Positions 8,583 to 16,876 of a stretch of 64,000 nucleotides of DNA are shown piece after piece. The notes below the pieces were generated by a model that was not told the DNA's origin, did not search any database, and saw nothing but the letters and a program-made list of their open reading frames with translations. Each line of letters opens with the position of its first letter. Position 1 is the first letter of the stretch. Source of the DNA: CAYSCW01 sp964429795 (GTDB lineage Bacteria > Acidobacteriota > Aminicenantia > Aminicenantales > Aminicenantaceae); contig CAYSCW010000006.1 of NCBI GenBank assembly GCA_964429795.1, positions 1 to 64,000 of the forward strand. Direction: 5' to 3'. The translations under genes were made by a program, and so were the position numbers.

Positions 8583-10030
8583 TCAAGAAAAAGCGGACGC
8601 GTCTGATCGGTCTCTTTATATTAAGCGATATCATTGCTATCATCGTCTCCTTTTTTTATTGCTATTTGTTTCGGTTTTATGGATACATCATCCCAGTGGA
8701 TCCTGAAAAAGGCATTCCTTCTTTAAAATCCTATGCGTCTGTCTTTCCCTTATTTCTGGTTGTCCATCTGGTTATTTTCGTCTTCCAGGGATTCTACAAG
8801 ACAAGACTCAGAAGAACCAAAATCGATGATTTCTTTTTCATCACCTTGAATGCCGTGCTGACTATCCTGATCGTCTTGGCCATCCTTAATTATCTCTATG
8901 CATATAGCCAAGGCCAGGCACCGCTTTTTCATATGGAATTCAAGATATCCCACTGGTTCCTTGCCATCTATTTTATCGTGGTCATCTTCATGATATCAGT
9001 GCTGAGAAACCAGATTTACTTTTTCATGAAAAGGCGCTATGCCAAAGGTCTGAACCTCCAGAACGTCATCATAGTTGGTGCAGGAGAAATGGGAAAGTCA
9101 GTTGCTCGAAAACTTTCCCAATACAGAGACTTGGGATTTGTGGTGAAGGGTTTTCTTGATGATGAGAAGAAGCCAGGAGAGAGGATTGATGTGGATGGCG
9201 GAATTGAAGTTCTCGGCTCCATCAAGGAGTTGGAGACAATTCTTGAGAGGGGAAACATCAGTGATGTCTATGTGGCTTTAGATTTAGGGAGTTATCCTAA
9301 GATTCTGGAGACGTTCAAAGTGGTCAACAAATACGCAGTGAACATGCGCTTGATTCCCGATCTCTTTCAGCTGTTGACCCTAAAGGCGAGAACAGAAGAT
9401 CTGGATGGGTTTCCTGTCATCAGCATCGATGAGCCTCCTCTTCGGGGAATGATGAGATTTTTCAAGCGGATGATGGACATCACAGTCTCTTTGCTGCTTC
9501 TCATTCTTTTTTCTCCTGTATTGCTCATTGTGGTCATCCTGATAAAACTCACTTCCAGGGGACTTGTCATTTACAAACAAGATAGAGTAGGGCTAGATGG
9601 GAGAAGGTTTACCATGCTGAAATTAAGAACCATGATTTCCGATGCGGAGAAGCAGACAGGGCCAGTGATGTGTACCCCTTCGGATCCACGGATAACCAAG
9701 GTGGGAAAATTCCTGAGAAGATTCAGTATCGATGAGATCCCTCAACTAGTCAATGTCCTTAAAGGGGAGATGAGTTTGGTCGGCCCTCGTCCAGAGAGAC
9801 CGGTTTTTGTCAAAGACTTTAGGGAAAAATTCCCTAAGTACATGCTCAGACATAAGGTGAAATCGGGGATTACAGGTTGGGCTCAAGTTCATGGACTGAG
9901 GCAGGACACATCTATCGGGAAGAGGGTCGAGTACGATTTTTATTATATCCAGAACTGGTCACCGGGCCTGGATCTTAAGATTATCTGGAAGACCATAAGA
10001 AAAGGCTTCATCGATAAAAACGCAGGATAA
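8579..10030 (+). CDS. Undecaprenyl-phosphate sugar phosphotransferase (exopolysaccharide initiating enzyme)
   Basis: A 483-residue polyprenyl glycosylphosphotransferase of the WbaP/WcaJ type, which transfers a sugar-1-phosphate from a nucleotide sugar to undecaprenyl phosphate and so starts polysaccharide synthesis at the inner membrane. The N-terminal third holds about four membrane segments, the middle a Rossmann/CoA-binding-like domain starting NVIIVGAGEMG (about residue 163), and from about residue 293 the bacterial sugar transferase domain: FKRMMDI with a membrane re-entrant helix, KLRTM, SIDEIPQL, SLVGPRPE and GITGWAQV. All catalytic blocks are present. It is the last gene of the locus and is followed by a terminator. 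No flippase (Wzx) or polymerase (Wzy) gene is seen nearby. Confidence 0.93.
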   Translation: MIKKKRTRLIGLFILSDIIAIIVSFFYCYLFRFYGYIIPVDPEKGIPSLKSYASVFPLFLVVHLVIFVFQGFYKTRLRRTKIDDFFFITLNAVLTILIVLAILNYLYAYSQGQAPLFHMEFKISHWFLAIYFIVVIFMISVLRNQIYFFMKRRYAKGLNLQNVIIVGAGEMGKSVARKLSQYRDLGFVVKGFLDDEKKPGERIDVDGGIEVLGSIKELETILERGNISDVYVALDLGSYPKILETFKVVNKYAVNMRLIPDLFQLLTLKARTEDLDGFPVISIDEPPLRGMMRFFKRMMDITVSLLLLILFSPVLLIVVILIKLTSRGLVIYKQDRVGLDGRRFTMLKLRTMISDAEKQTGPVMCTPSDPRITKVGKFLRRFSIDEIPQLVNVLKGEMSLVGPRPERPVFVKDFREKFPKYMLRHKVKSGITGWAQVHGLRQDTSIGKRVEYDFYYIQNWSPGLDLKIIWKTIRKGFIDKNAG

Positions 10031-10038
10031 AAAAAGGA

Positions 10039-10078
10039 TTTTTCCCTCTTATTCTGCGTAGAGGGGAATTTTTTTTTA
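10039..10078. terminator. Probable bidirectional Rho-independent terminator
   Basis: TTCCCTCT and AGAGGGGAA can pair (one bulged base) around a short loop. The hairpin is followed by a run of nine T on the plus strand and preceded by A-rich sequence, giving T after the hairpin on the minus strand. It separates the plus-strand polysaccharide locus from the converging pgsA gene. Confidence 0.75.
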
Positions 10079-10119
10079 TTTTAAGACCGCCAATACATTG
10101 AAAAAGCTCTTTTCTTTTT

Positions 10120-10719
10120 TTAACTGGTTTTTGTCTTTGTGGCTGAGAGGAGACGGAAGCCTACCGAGCCGTAATGGATACCTGAGAGAATAGTTGCAAT
10201 AAGAGTCACATAATAGGCCCACATAAGAGAGATGGAGATAACTTCGAAGGCATTAAACAGGAGAACAAAAAGAACCACCAAGACTTGGCAGAAAGTGGAT
10301 GTCTTTCCCAAAAGGGATGGATAAAATGTCTTTTGGCCTATCAATTTAAAGAGGATGATGGCGCCTATCACTATGACTATATCCCGACCGACCACAACCA
10401 AAGTCAACCAGAGAGGAATCACATGAGGTGAACTGAGAGAAGGAATGGTCAGGAGTACGAACCCCATTGTCAAGAGTAGCTTGTCGGCAGCGGGATCCAG
10501 CACAGCGCCGATTTTCGTTTTCTGATGCCAGATTCGAGCCGCGAAGCCATCAAGAATGTCTGTGGCTCCGGCCACAAGAAAAACAGCTAAGGCATGGAAG
10601 GTCTTCTTTTGAAGCATCATGGCCAAAAAAACAGGAACAAGGAGAATTCTGAGGATGGTAAGAATGTTGGGTGTGGTCAGCAAGGCGTTGTCTTCTTCTG
10701 TTACCTTTTGATTCGTCAT
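10120..10719 (-). CDS. pgsA: CDP-alcohol phosphatidyltransferase (PgsA-like phosphatidylglycerophosphate synthase)
   Basis: A 199-residue integral membrane enzyme with about five membrane helices. The family signature D-G-x2-A-R-x8-G-x3-D-x3-D is intact as DGFAARIWHQKTKIGAVLDPAAD, near residues 57-79. Phosphatidylglycerophosphate synthases join CDP-diacylglycerol and glycerol-3-phosphate for phosphatidylglycerol synthesis; a different alcohol acceptor cannot be excluded from sequence alone. The N-terminal PNILTILRILLVP is the usual start of PgsA. It lies downstream of the SLH/TPR lipoprotein gene on the same strand; no ribosome-binding site is obvious before the ATG. Confidence 0.88.
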   Translation of the reverse strand: MTNQKVTEEDNALLTTPNILTILRILLVPVFLAMMLQKKTFHALAVFLVAGATDILDGFAARIWHQKTKIGAVLDPAADKLLLTMGFVLLTIPSLSSPHVIPLWLTLVVVGRDIVIVIGAIILFKLIGQKTFYPSLLGKTSTFCQVLVVLFVLLFNAFEVISISLMWAYYVTLIATILSGIHYGSVGFRLLSATKTKTS

Positions 10720-10749
10720 AGCTAAGGAATGTATATCGTTAAATGGAGG

Positions 10750-12072
10750 CTATTTTATAAGAATTAGAATAATGTCCAAAAGGCGTATGGCTTCCTGCCC
10801 GGAGACCGGAAAATCTGGATTGAAAGTCCTGTTGGCGGAAAGATTCATGATGGTGTAAGAGATGATGCACAAGATCGGTTGGTAATAATAGTTGTCAGGG
10901 GATACATCTGAAATCTGAATCTTCTCTGGGGGGATTTGACTGATAAACACATAATTTTTTCTTTTCAAATAATTGATCAATTTGTAGAGAACATCAGCCA
11001 TTTCAGCTCGAGTGACGATTTTCTTAGGCTGAAAAGTATGGTTGGCATAGACATCCAAGAGTCCGAGAGAGGCGGCCCTCAAGATGTACTTGGAGGCCCA
11101 AGATGTGGATATGTCGATAATGATCGGCGGTTGGGTTTTGGGTTCATCCAGAGTATCTTTGAATTTGACCTCAATCAGTGCAGCAATTTCCTCTTTGGTG
11201 ATCGCCTCTGATGCTGGTATAGCATCAAATTGACTGGGGAGTTCAAAGATACCCAATCTGTTTTTGAGAGTTTTCACCCGGGTTTGGATATTATCGTTTT
11301 CAGGCTCTAAATCAAGGAGTCTTTCGTAGACTTCAAGGCTTCGGGGATAATCCTCAGCTTCATAAAGGGTCTCTGCATAGACATTCAAGATGCTTTTGTT
11401 GTCAGGCTCAATAGTGCTGGCTGCCTTGAGGTGGACCAAAGCATTCTTCAGATTGTCTTCTTTTTTGAAAATTTCAGCTAGAGACAAGTGGGCTGCTGTG
11501 GATTGAGGAGAATAGTAGAGGGCTTTCAAGAAGGCTTCCTTGCTCTTTTCTACATCTTGGTGAGCGAGAAAGGTCTTTGCTTCGTCCAGGGATTCTGCTG
11601 TTTTTCTTTCTTTGAGGACCTTATAGGATTGCTGAGCCCATGTGTTATTTTCTTCTCGCTTGAGAATTTCTCTAAATTCGACAAAAGCCAGATCGTCGTT
11701 TCCGGTCTTTTGGTAAACTTGGGCCAGCCCGATATGAGCCAGGGTCATATCGGGATAATTTTGCAGGGCATGCTTAAAGTAATTTTCGGAATCTGAAAGG
11801 CCGGTGAGTAGAAGAGAGGCATATCCCATGCCTGCATAATAGAAGGGGCTTTCTGTCCCCAATTTAGAGATGAGCTTCTGAGCCTTGTCCCCCTTCCCTT
11901 GTCTCAGGTTTTCCCAGGCTTCTTCAGTCAGAATTCTCTCATCCAGAGAAAGTTCTGCCACCATGGCCTGGGGAAGATTTCCGATGAAGAGAGAAGGAGG
12001 CGGGGGTTGATAGGTGGCACAGGACCAGGCTAACAAGAAAAATAGAAGAATAAGGATAGCTTTTCTTACCAA
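10750..12072 (-). CDS. TPR lipoprotein with C-terminal SLH-like domain
   Basis: 440 residues from a TTG start, supported by AGGAGAT eight bases upstream; the stop of hflX overlaps the start. The N-terminus is a lipoprotein signal with a lipobox-like LAWSC at about residues 14-18. Residues 35-260 hold TPR-like helical pairs (for example AHIGLAQVYQKTGNDDLAFVEF and AAHLSLAEIFKKEDNLKNAL regions). The C-terminal part (about 320-440) resembles S-layer homology repeats: WASKYILRAASLGLLD and FQPKKIVTRAEMADVLYKL, then a second, weaker copy. It probably sits on a membrane facing the periplasm and binds cell-wall or envelope polymers through the SLH-like part. Function unknown. Confidence 0.8.
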   Translation of the reverse strand: MVRKAILILLFFLLAWSCATYQPPPPSLFIGNLPQAMVAELSLDERILTEEAWENLRQGKGDKAQKLISKLGTESPFYYAGMGYASLLLTGLSDSENYFKHALQNYPDMTLAHIGLAQVYQKTGNDDLAFVEFREILKREENNTWAQQSYKVLKERKTAESLDEAKTFLAHQDVEKSKEAFLKALYYSPQSTAAHLSLAEIFKKEDNLKNALVHLKAASTIEPDNKSILNVYAETLYEAEDYPRSLEVYERLLDLEPENDNIQTRVKTLKNRLGIFELPSQFDAIPASEAITKEEIAALIEVKFKDTLDEPKTQPPIIIDISTSWASKYILRAASLGLLDVYANHTFQPKKIVTRAEMADVLYKLINYLKRKNYVFISQIPPEKIQISDVSPDNYYYQPILCIISYTIMNLSANRTFNPDFPVSGQEAIRLLDIILILIK

Positions 12073-13328
12073 TTTTCATCTCCTCTTTTTATATAAGGCA
12101 GAAAATTTATGATGGAATTTGGATCAGCCATGATTTTGAGTTCAACATAATTTCCTCTTTCTCTTTTTTTTAGCACCAAGGCCCAATTGGCGAAGGAATG
12201 AGCCATGTCTCTTTTAGATTTGGGGATGCGCAGATAAAACAGGCTGAGGTCTCTAAACAAGATAGAGCGGAGTTTATCATTTAGATCTTTCAGGCCTTCC
12301 CCAGTTTTGGCCGACACATAGACCTTGAGGATTTCTGAAGTTTTATTCCGTTTGAGGAGCTCTGACTTGTTGGAGAGGAGATCGATTTTATTGAAGACTT
12401 TGATGATGGGTAAATCGGCAACTCCGATTTCAGCAAGAATTTTTTCCACAGCGCCTATTTGAACCTCGCAAGTCGAAGAAGTTATATCAATGATGTGGCC
12501 GATACAGTCTGCCTCTTTAAGTTCTTCCAGGGTGGCCTTGAAAGAAGAAATGAGTTCTAAAGGAAGATTTTTGATGAAACCAACGGTATCGCTCAAGAAA
12601 AAGTAGAGGCCCTCAGAAAGGCGGACCCGACGAAGCACAGGATCCAAGGTGGAAAAAAACTTGGAGGAAGTGAACATGTGTTCCTGAGAAAGACGGTTGA
12701 ATAGAGAGGATTTTCCCGCATTGGTGTATCCCACGAGAGAGACGATGGGAACCGGACTATTTTTCCTGCTTTTTCTCTGGATAGCTCTTCTTTTCTGTGT
12801 TTTTTTGATGTCATTTTTTATCTTGGAGATTCTGTCTAAGATCCTGCGTCTGTCTTCCTCCAATTTCTTCTCTCCTGGGCCCCGAGTGCCGATGCCGCCT
12901 CCCAATCGAGACAAAGCCTTCCCTTTCCCCAGGAGCCTTGGAAGAAGGTAGTTGAGTTGAGCAAGCTCAACCTGGTGTTTTCCCTCTTTGCTTCTTGCCC
13001 GTTGAGCGAATATATCCAGGATAAGCTGTGTACGATCGATGACTTTTCCCTTAATTTCTTCCTCGAGGCTCCGTTGTTGGATGGAAGTGAGGTTATGATC
13101 GAAGATGACGAGATCAGCGTCCAGCTCTTCTTTCAAGTTGGAGATTTCTTCGGCTTTTCCCTCTCCTATGAGATATTTGGGATTGATCTCATGGCGGAAC
13201 TGGAAGACTTCTCCCACTGCCTCTGCTCCTGCAGCTTCGGTCAGCCGCTTCAATTCTTCCATGGATTCTCCAGCTTGGAGTTTTTCTTGTTTGTTTGTCG
13301 CCAGGTAGACGAGAAGCGCTTTTTCCAT
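12066..13328 (-). CDS. hflX: Ribosome-associated GTPase HflX
   Basis: 420 residues, normal for HflX, a translational GTPase that splits stalled ribosomes. The N-terminal HflX domain (about 1-180) ends in the glycine-rich GGGIGTRGPGEKKLE, then the G domain shows GYTNAGKSSLFN (G1, about residue 198), the switch region with DTVGFI (G3) and NKIDLL (G4), and a small C-terminal domain. It follows miaA with an overlap at the ATG; miaA-hflX adjacency is common in many bacteria, usually with hfq between them, but no hfq-like frame is present here. Confidence 0.95.
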   Translation of the reverse strand: MEKALLVYLATNKQEKLQAGESMEELKRLTEAAGAEAVGEVFQFRHEINPKYLIGEGKAEEISNLKEELDADLVIFDHNLTSIQQRSLEEEIKGKVIDRTQLILDIFAQRARSKEGKHQVELAQLNYLLPRLLGKGKALSRLGGGIGTRGPGEKKLEEDRRRILDRISKIKNDIKKTQKRRAIQRKSRKNSPVPIVSLVGYTNAGKSSLFNRLSQEHMFTSSKFFSTLDPVLRRVRLSEGLYFFLSDTVGFIKNLPLELISSFKATLEELKEADCIGHIIDITSSTCEVQIGAVEKILAEIGVADLPIIKVFNKIDLLSNKSELLKRNKTSEILKVYVSAKTGEGLKDLNDKLRSILFRDLSLFYLRIPKSKRDMAHSFANWALVLKKRERGNYVELKIMADPNSIINFLPYIKRGDENW

Positions 13329-13329
13329 T

Positions 13330-14253
13330 TTATTTCAAGTTTTTCTGGATGTATTCTGCGATAGAGGGAAATTCAAGAGGAGAGAACCATTGGATCCCTT
13401 CCATTTTTCTAAACCATGTCATCTGCCTTTTGGCATAGTGACGGGTGTCTCTTTTGGTCAGAAACTTGGCTTCTTCCTGGCCAGTTTCTTTGTTGAGCAA
13501 TTTTAAGATATGTTTGTAGCCCAAGGCTCGGAAAGGAGGGGCATCTTCTGGTATCCCTGAATCTCGAAGGGCTTGTACCTCACCAACGATGCCTCTTCCA
13601 AACATTTTTTCCACTCGTTCCTCGATTTTCTGGTAGAGAACTTTCCTTTCTAATTTTAACCCAATTTTTAAGATATGAAAATCTTTGACAAAAGATTGTG
13701 TCTTGGAAAAATGTTCAGAGAGAGGTTTGCCTGTGGAATGAAAGACTTCTAAAGCCCGTATGATTCTTATCTTGTCGTTCTTGCTGATTTTTTGAGAGTA
13801 GACAGGATCGACCTCCATGAGCCTTTTCCATAACACACCTACCCCTTTCTTCCTGGCCTCCCTTTCCAGTTTTTGACGGATTTCTGGATGGCTTTTTCCT
13901 TCGGGAAAAAGGCCATCGAGAAGAGTCTTTAAGTAGAGCCCCGTCCCCCCTACGATGATGGGAAGCTTTTTTCTTCGGAGGATGGACTCTGTCGCTTCCA
14001 GCGCCATAGAAACAAATTCGGCTGCGGTGAATTGGGTAGATGGATCAACAACATCTATGAGATGGTGGGGGACGCCTTCTCTTTTTTCAGGGGGGATTTT
14101 GTCTGTGCCGATATCAAAGCCCTTGTAGACTTGCATGGAGTCGCAGTTGATGATTTCTCCTGCGAAATTTCGGGCAATTTTTATAGATATTTCACTCTTG
14201 CCCACACTGGTTGGCCCGAATACAATAATCAGGTTTTTGGTTTTAGAGTCCAA
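13330..14253 (-). CDS. miaA: tRNA dimethylallyltransferase MiaA
   Basis: 307 residues. MiaA transfers the dimethylallyl group from DMAPP to N6 of A37 in tRNAs reading UNN codons. The P-loop GPTSVGKS is at about 13-20, then INCDSMQVYKG, GTDKIP, HHLIDVV and the GGTGLYLK block, and near the C-terminus YAKRQMTWFR, all expected in the family. The start used is TTG, overlapping the stop of a 26-codon membrane ORF. IspH, also in this window, supplies the DMAPP/IPP pathway. Downstream hflX overlaps the stop. Confidence 0.95.
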   Translation of the reverse strand: MDSKTKNLIIVFGPTSVGKSEISIKIARNFAGEIINCDSMQVYKGFDIGTDKIPPEKREGVPHHLIDVVDPSTQFTAAEFVSMALEATESILRRKKLPIIVGGTGLYLKTLLDGLFPEGKSHPEIRQKLEREARKKGVGVLWKRLMEVDPVYSQKISKNDKIRIIRALEVFHSTGKPLSEHFSKTQSFVKDFHILKIGLKLERKVLYQKIEERVEKMFGRGIVGEVQALRDSGIPEDAPPFRALGYKHILKLLNKETGQEEAKFLTKRDTRHYAKRQMTWFRKMEGIQWFSPLEFPSIAEYIQKNLK

Positions 14254-14323
14254 TTTTTATCAGAAGAAGGATAAAAAGAAGGGAAATAAAGATAAGCAAT
14301 GCCAGAATTTGTTTTCTTTTCAA
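14243..14323 (-). CDS. Possible 26-residue single-helix membrane peptide
   Basis: A short frame begins with TTG at 14323, overlapping the stop of the DUF4388 gene (TTGA), and ends with TAA at 14243-14245 inside the start of miaA. AGGAGAGG lies a few bases upstream. The product begins MKRKQILALL, then is almost purely hydrophobic (ILFS residues), ending KIGL: a positively charged N-terminus and one membrane helix, as in known small membrane proteins. It links two genes by overlapping stop and start codons. Hydrophobic short frames can arise by chance, so this is tentative. Confidence 0.4.
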   Translation of the reverse strand: MKRKQILALLIFISLLFILLLIKIGL

Positions 14324-15429
14324 TCCACCTCTCCTATCTTTTCCAGATTGTTTATCAGAATAGCTTCTTGTTCGCGGCCCAAATTCTTTTTCACGGCCAG
14401 AACTTCTGCCATAAGTATTTCATTCAAGTCTTTAAGAAGATTCATCTTGGTCTCTCCATTGGCATAAGTCAAACTGGTTTTAAGATTAGAGTCCATGGCA
14501 ATCTTTCCCTCACTGTTAAATTTGATTTTCCGTAGCAGTGAGGATAGATGTGGTCGGATCTCTTCCAGAGATTTTTCCATAAGATTGAAGGCCACCGGAC
14601 CCAGCTCTTTGGAGATGTATTTATAGATATAAGAGAATTTGGTGTTGAAGGCATCCCAGATTTTATGTGAAGAGATCTGTGAGTATTGAGGAAGGGAGGC
14701 CTCGGACATTTTTTCTTGTGCGAAGGTTATGAGTCCTAAGCTGAATAAGGCGAATATAACCCTCTGGCTTGCCTTCTTGCCCAGAGCGCTTGTTTCATAA
14801 ATGTTGTGCAGAGCCTTCTCGGTTTTTATGAGATTCCAGATGTATTTTTCAGGAGGAATAAGCTTAAGTTGCTCCAAATAACCAGGAGAAAGAATCTGGA
14901 TGTTTTCCTTATTCCCGGGAAGACGAGTTTGGAGGAGGTCAAGGTTGCCCATTTGGCGTATTCCCTGAAGGATAAAGTCAAGAGTGGAGATAAGAAAAAG
15001 GATGTCTTTCTGGTGAGAGATCTGTCCAGCATCAAACTCATATGTACCCACACTCCAGTCAAAGAGGGGAAGATAGTCTTGTGTTACAAACTCTTCGAGT
15101 AGTGTCCAGATTTGGGAGAAGGGAAGAGGACTCAGTTGGTGAAGGGATTGAAGAAGAGAGCATCGGTTTTTTGCGGAATAGCTTTCATAAACCCTGATCG
15201 AGGAAGCATTCAGGAGATTTCTCTTCTGGAGGAATTTCAGGAATATTTCTTCAGGATACACATCCTTTGCTACAGCTATCTGCCCTTTCTGGAAAACCAG
15301 CTTTTTTTCGATGCCGTCTTTTCTGATAGTCAGGAGTCCGGAACTCTCTGAACTCCAGAGTTCGAAGAGGATTTCTGGGAAGAGTTTTTGGGTAAGATTT
15401 CCTTTCATCCGGCTTTTCAGGCTGGGCAT
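14320..15429 (-). CDS. DUF4388 domain-containing protein
   Basis: 369 residues. The N-terminal ~100 residues (GNLTQKLFPEILFELWSSESSG, LTIRKDG, VFQKGQIAVAKD) fit the DUF4388/PATAN-like domain found in response-regulator and gliding-motility associated proteins of deltaproteobacteria and Acidobacteria. The remainder is alpha-helical without recognised motifs, and no signal peptide or membrane helix is seen, so it is probably cytoplasmic. The first codons (MPSLKSRMKGNL) contain a second ATG at codon 8 that could be the true start. It lies between a Yip1-family membrane protein and miaA on the same strand. Exact role unknown. Confidence 0.7.
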   Translation of the reverse strand: MPSLKSRMKGNLTQKLFPEILFELWSSESSGLLTIRKDGIEKKLVFQKGQIAVAKDVYPEEIFLKFLQKRNLLNASSIRVYESYSAKNRCSLLQSLHQLSPLPFSQIWTLLEEFVTQDYLPLFDWSVGTYEFDAGQISHQKDILFLISTLDFILQGIRQMGNLDLLQTRLPGNKENIQILSPGYLEQLKLIPPEKYIWNLIKTEKALHNIYETSALGKKASQRVIFALFSLGLITFAQEKMSEASLPQYSQISSHKIWDAFNTKFSYIYKYISKELGPVAFNLMEKSLEEIRPHLSSLLRKIKFNSEGKIAMDSNLKTSLTYANGETKMNLLKDLNEILMAEVLAVKKNLGREQEAILINNLEKIGEVD

Positions 15430-15463
15430 TTTTTATGTGAATGAACTTTTCAAGACAGACGAT

Positions 15464-16171
15464 TTATCTCATATACCGCAAACTTAACAACCCTATGGCA
15501 ATGTAGAACAAACTTTTGATCAGCCAGAAGCCATAGGAAATGAAAAGGGCTTTTTTCATCTCGATCTTAAAGATATGAGAGAGTCCGTAGCCAAAGATTC
15601 CGAAAAGCCACAGCTGGAAAAAATCTACTTGGCTGAGGATGACGAAACTGGCAGAGGTCACTTCCAGTCTGGGAAAGAAAAGAGCAAGGCTGGTTGTGGT
15701 TTGGACAACAGATTTGTGCATGAGGATCAGCACCAAGCGGACCGCATTTCCCAGAATTTTGTCGATAAAATTGGCATGCAGATACACAGAGAACACTTGG
15801 ACGTAATTGCCTTCTGTTGAAGTGAATCGCCCCATCCCGAGAAGGATAAGACTTGAAAACAGGAAACCGACCAGGTGGAAGGCCGGATTGATCAGGAAAG
15901 GCCGGATGATAATACCGACCTTAGAAGGATTTTCCAGTCTCTCGATCATCTGGTTGTATCTTTCTTCTCCCATTCTCTCTCGAAGCCTGACGTTGTTTTT
16001 GAATGTTTCGAGACTGTCTTTTTGTGAATAAGGACCGGTGACATAGGAAAAAAGGGCTATCATGATGAGGAGGGCGACCAAAGCATCTGCCCATAGGGGC
16101 TTCTCTGATACGGATTTTAGGGTTGATTGGGGCGCGAAAAAGACACCCTGCAGGCGATTAAAGAAATTCAT
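15464..16171 (-). CDS. Yip1-family integral membrane protein
   Basis: 235 residues with about five membrane segments. The N-terminus FFNRLQGVFFAPQSTLKSV followed by KPLWADALVALLI is typical of bacterial Yip1-domain (PF04893-like) proteins, whose function is not established. It starts three bases after the stop of an ABC-transporter ATPase gene, in the place where the permease of a MacAB/LolCDE-like transporter would be expected. It may be a membrane partner of that ATPase or only a co-transcribed neighbour; the sequence has no FtsX-like permease motif. Confidence 0.72.
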   Translation of the reverse strand: MNFFNRLQGVFFAPQSTLKSVSEKPLWADALVALLIMIALFSYVTGPYSQKDSLETFKNNVRLRERMGEERYNQMIERLENPSKVGIIIRPFLINPAFHLVGFLFSSLILLGMGRFTSTEGNYVQVFSVYLHANFIDKILGNAVRLVLILMHKSVVQTTTSLALFFPRLEVTSASFVILSQVDFFQLWLFGIFGYGLSHIFKIEMKKALFISYGFWLIKSLFYIAIGLLSLRYMR

Positions 16172-16174
16172 GGC

Positions 16175-16876
16175 TTATTCTCCTCTGTTATCTTCCCTCT
16201 CGATCGTTCCATCCTTGAGGTAGATGATCCGCTGGGCATGATAGGCGATATCCTTATCATGGGTAACGATGATGACAGTGTTTCCCTGGCTGTGAATTTT
16301 ACAGAAGAGATTGAGAATTTCCTGTCCAGTCTTAGAGTCCAGGTTTCCTGTGGGCTCATCCGCCAGAAGGAGAGAAGGTTCATTGACCAAGGCCCGAGCG
16401 ATGGCCACTCGCTGCCGCTCTCCGCCTGAGAGTTCGGAAGGACGGTGACTCATCCTTTCTGACATCTCCACCATTTCCAGTGCTTTCCGGACTTTTTCTT
16501 TTCTTTCTTTTTTCCCTGCCCCTTTATAGATGAGCGGGAGTTCCACATTATGGAAGGCAGTGGCTCGAGGAAGGAGGTTAAACACTTGGAATACGAAGCC
16601 TATCTCTTCGTTTCGGATGCGAGCCAGTTCATTTTCGCTCAGAGTGCTGACCTCTTTATCCTTGAGATAGTATTCTCCTTGAGAGGGAGTGTCAAGACAT
16701 CCCAGGAGATTCATTAGAGTCGACTTCCCTGATCCAGAGGGACCCATGATGGCCAAAAACTCGTTGGAAGCAATGGTGAGAGAGACTCCGCAGAGAGCCT
16801 TTACCTCTTGCTTTCCTAAATGGTATACTTTCCAGAGGTCTTTGGTTGAGATGAGGATGTTGTTGTTCTTATTCAT
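16175..16876 (-). CDS. ABC transporter ATP-binding protein (LolD/MacB-type)
   Basis: 233 residues. Walker A GPSGSGKST (about 45-53), Q-loop VFQVFNLLPR, ABC signature LSGGERQRVAIARAL, Walker B LLLADEPTGNLDSKTG and H-loop VTHDKD are all intact. The LNLLGCLD and PTGNLDSKTG pattern places it in the LolD/MacB/FtsE-like group that works with FtsX-fold permeases to move lipoproteins, peptides or lipids across the envelope. Its ATG overlaps the end of the adaptor gene by 8 bases, so the two are coupled. No permease gene follows. Confidence 0.92.
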   Translation of the reverse strand: MNKNNNILISTKDLWKVYHLGKQEVKALCGVSLTIASNEFLAIMGPSGSGKSTLMNLLGCLDTPSQGEYYLKDKEVSTLSENELARIRNEEIGFVFQVFNLLPRATAFHNVELPLIYKGAGKKERKEKVRKALEMVEMSERMSHRPSELSGGERQRVAIARALVNEPSLLLADEPTGNLDSKTGQEILNLFCKIHSQGNTVIIVTHDKDIAYHAQRIIYLKDGTIEREDNRGE

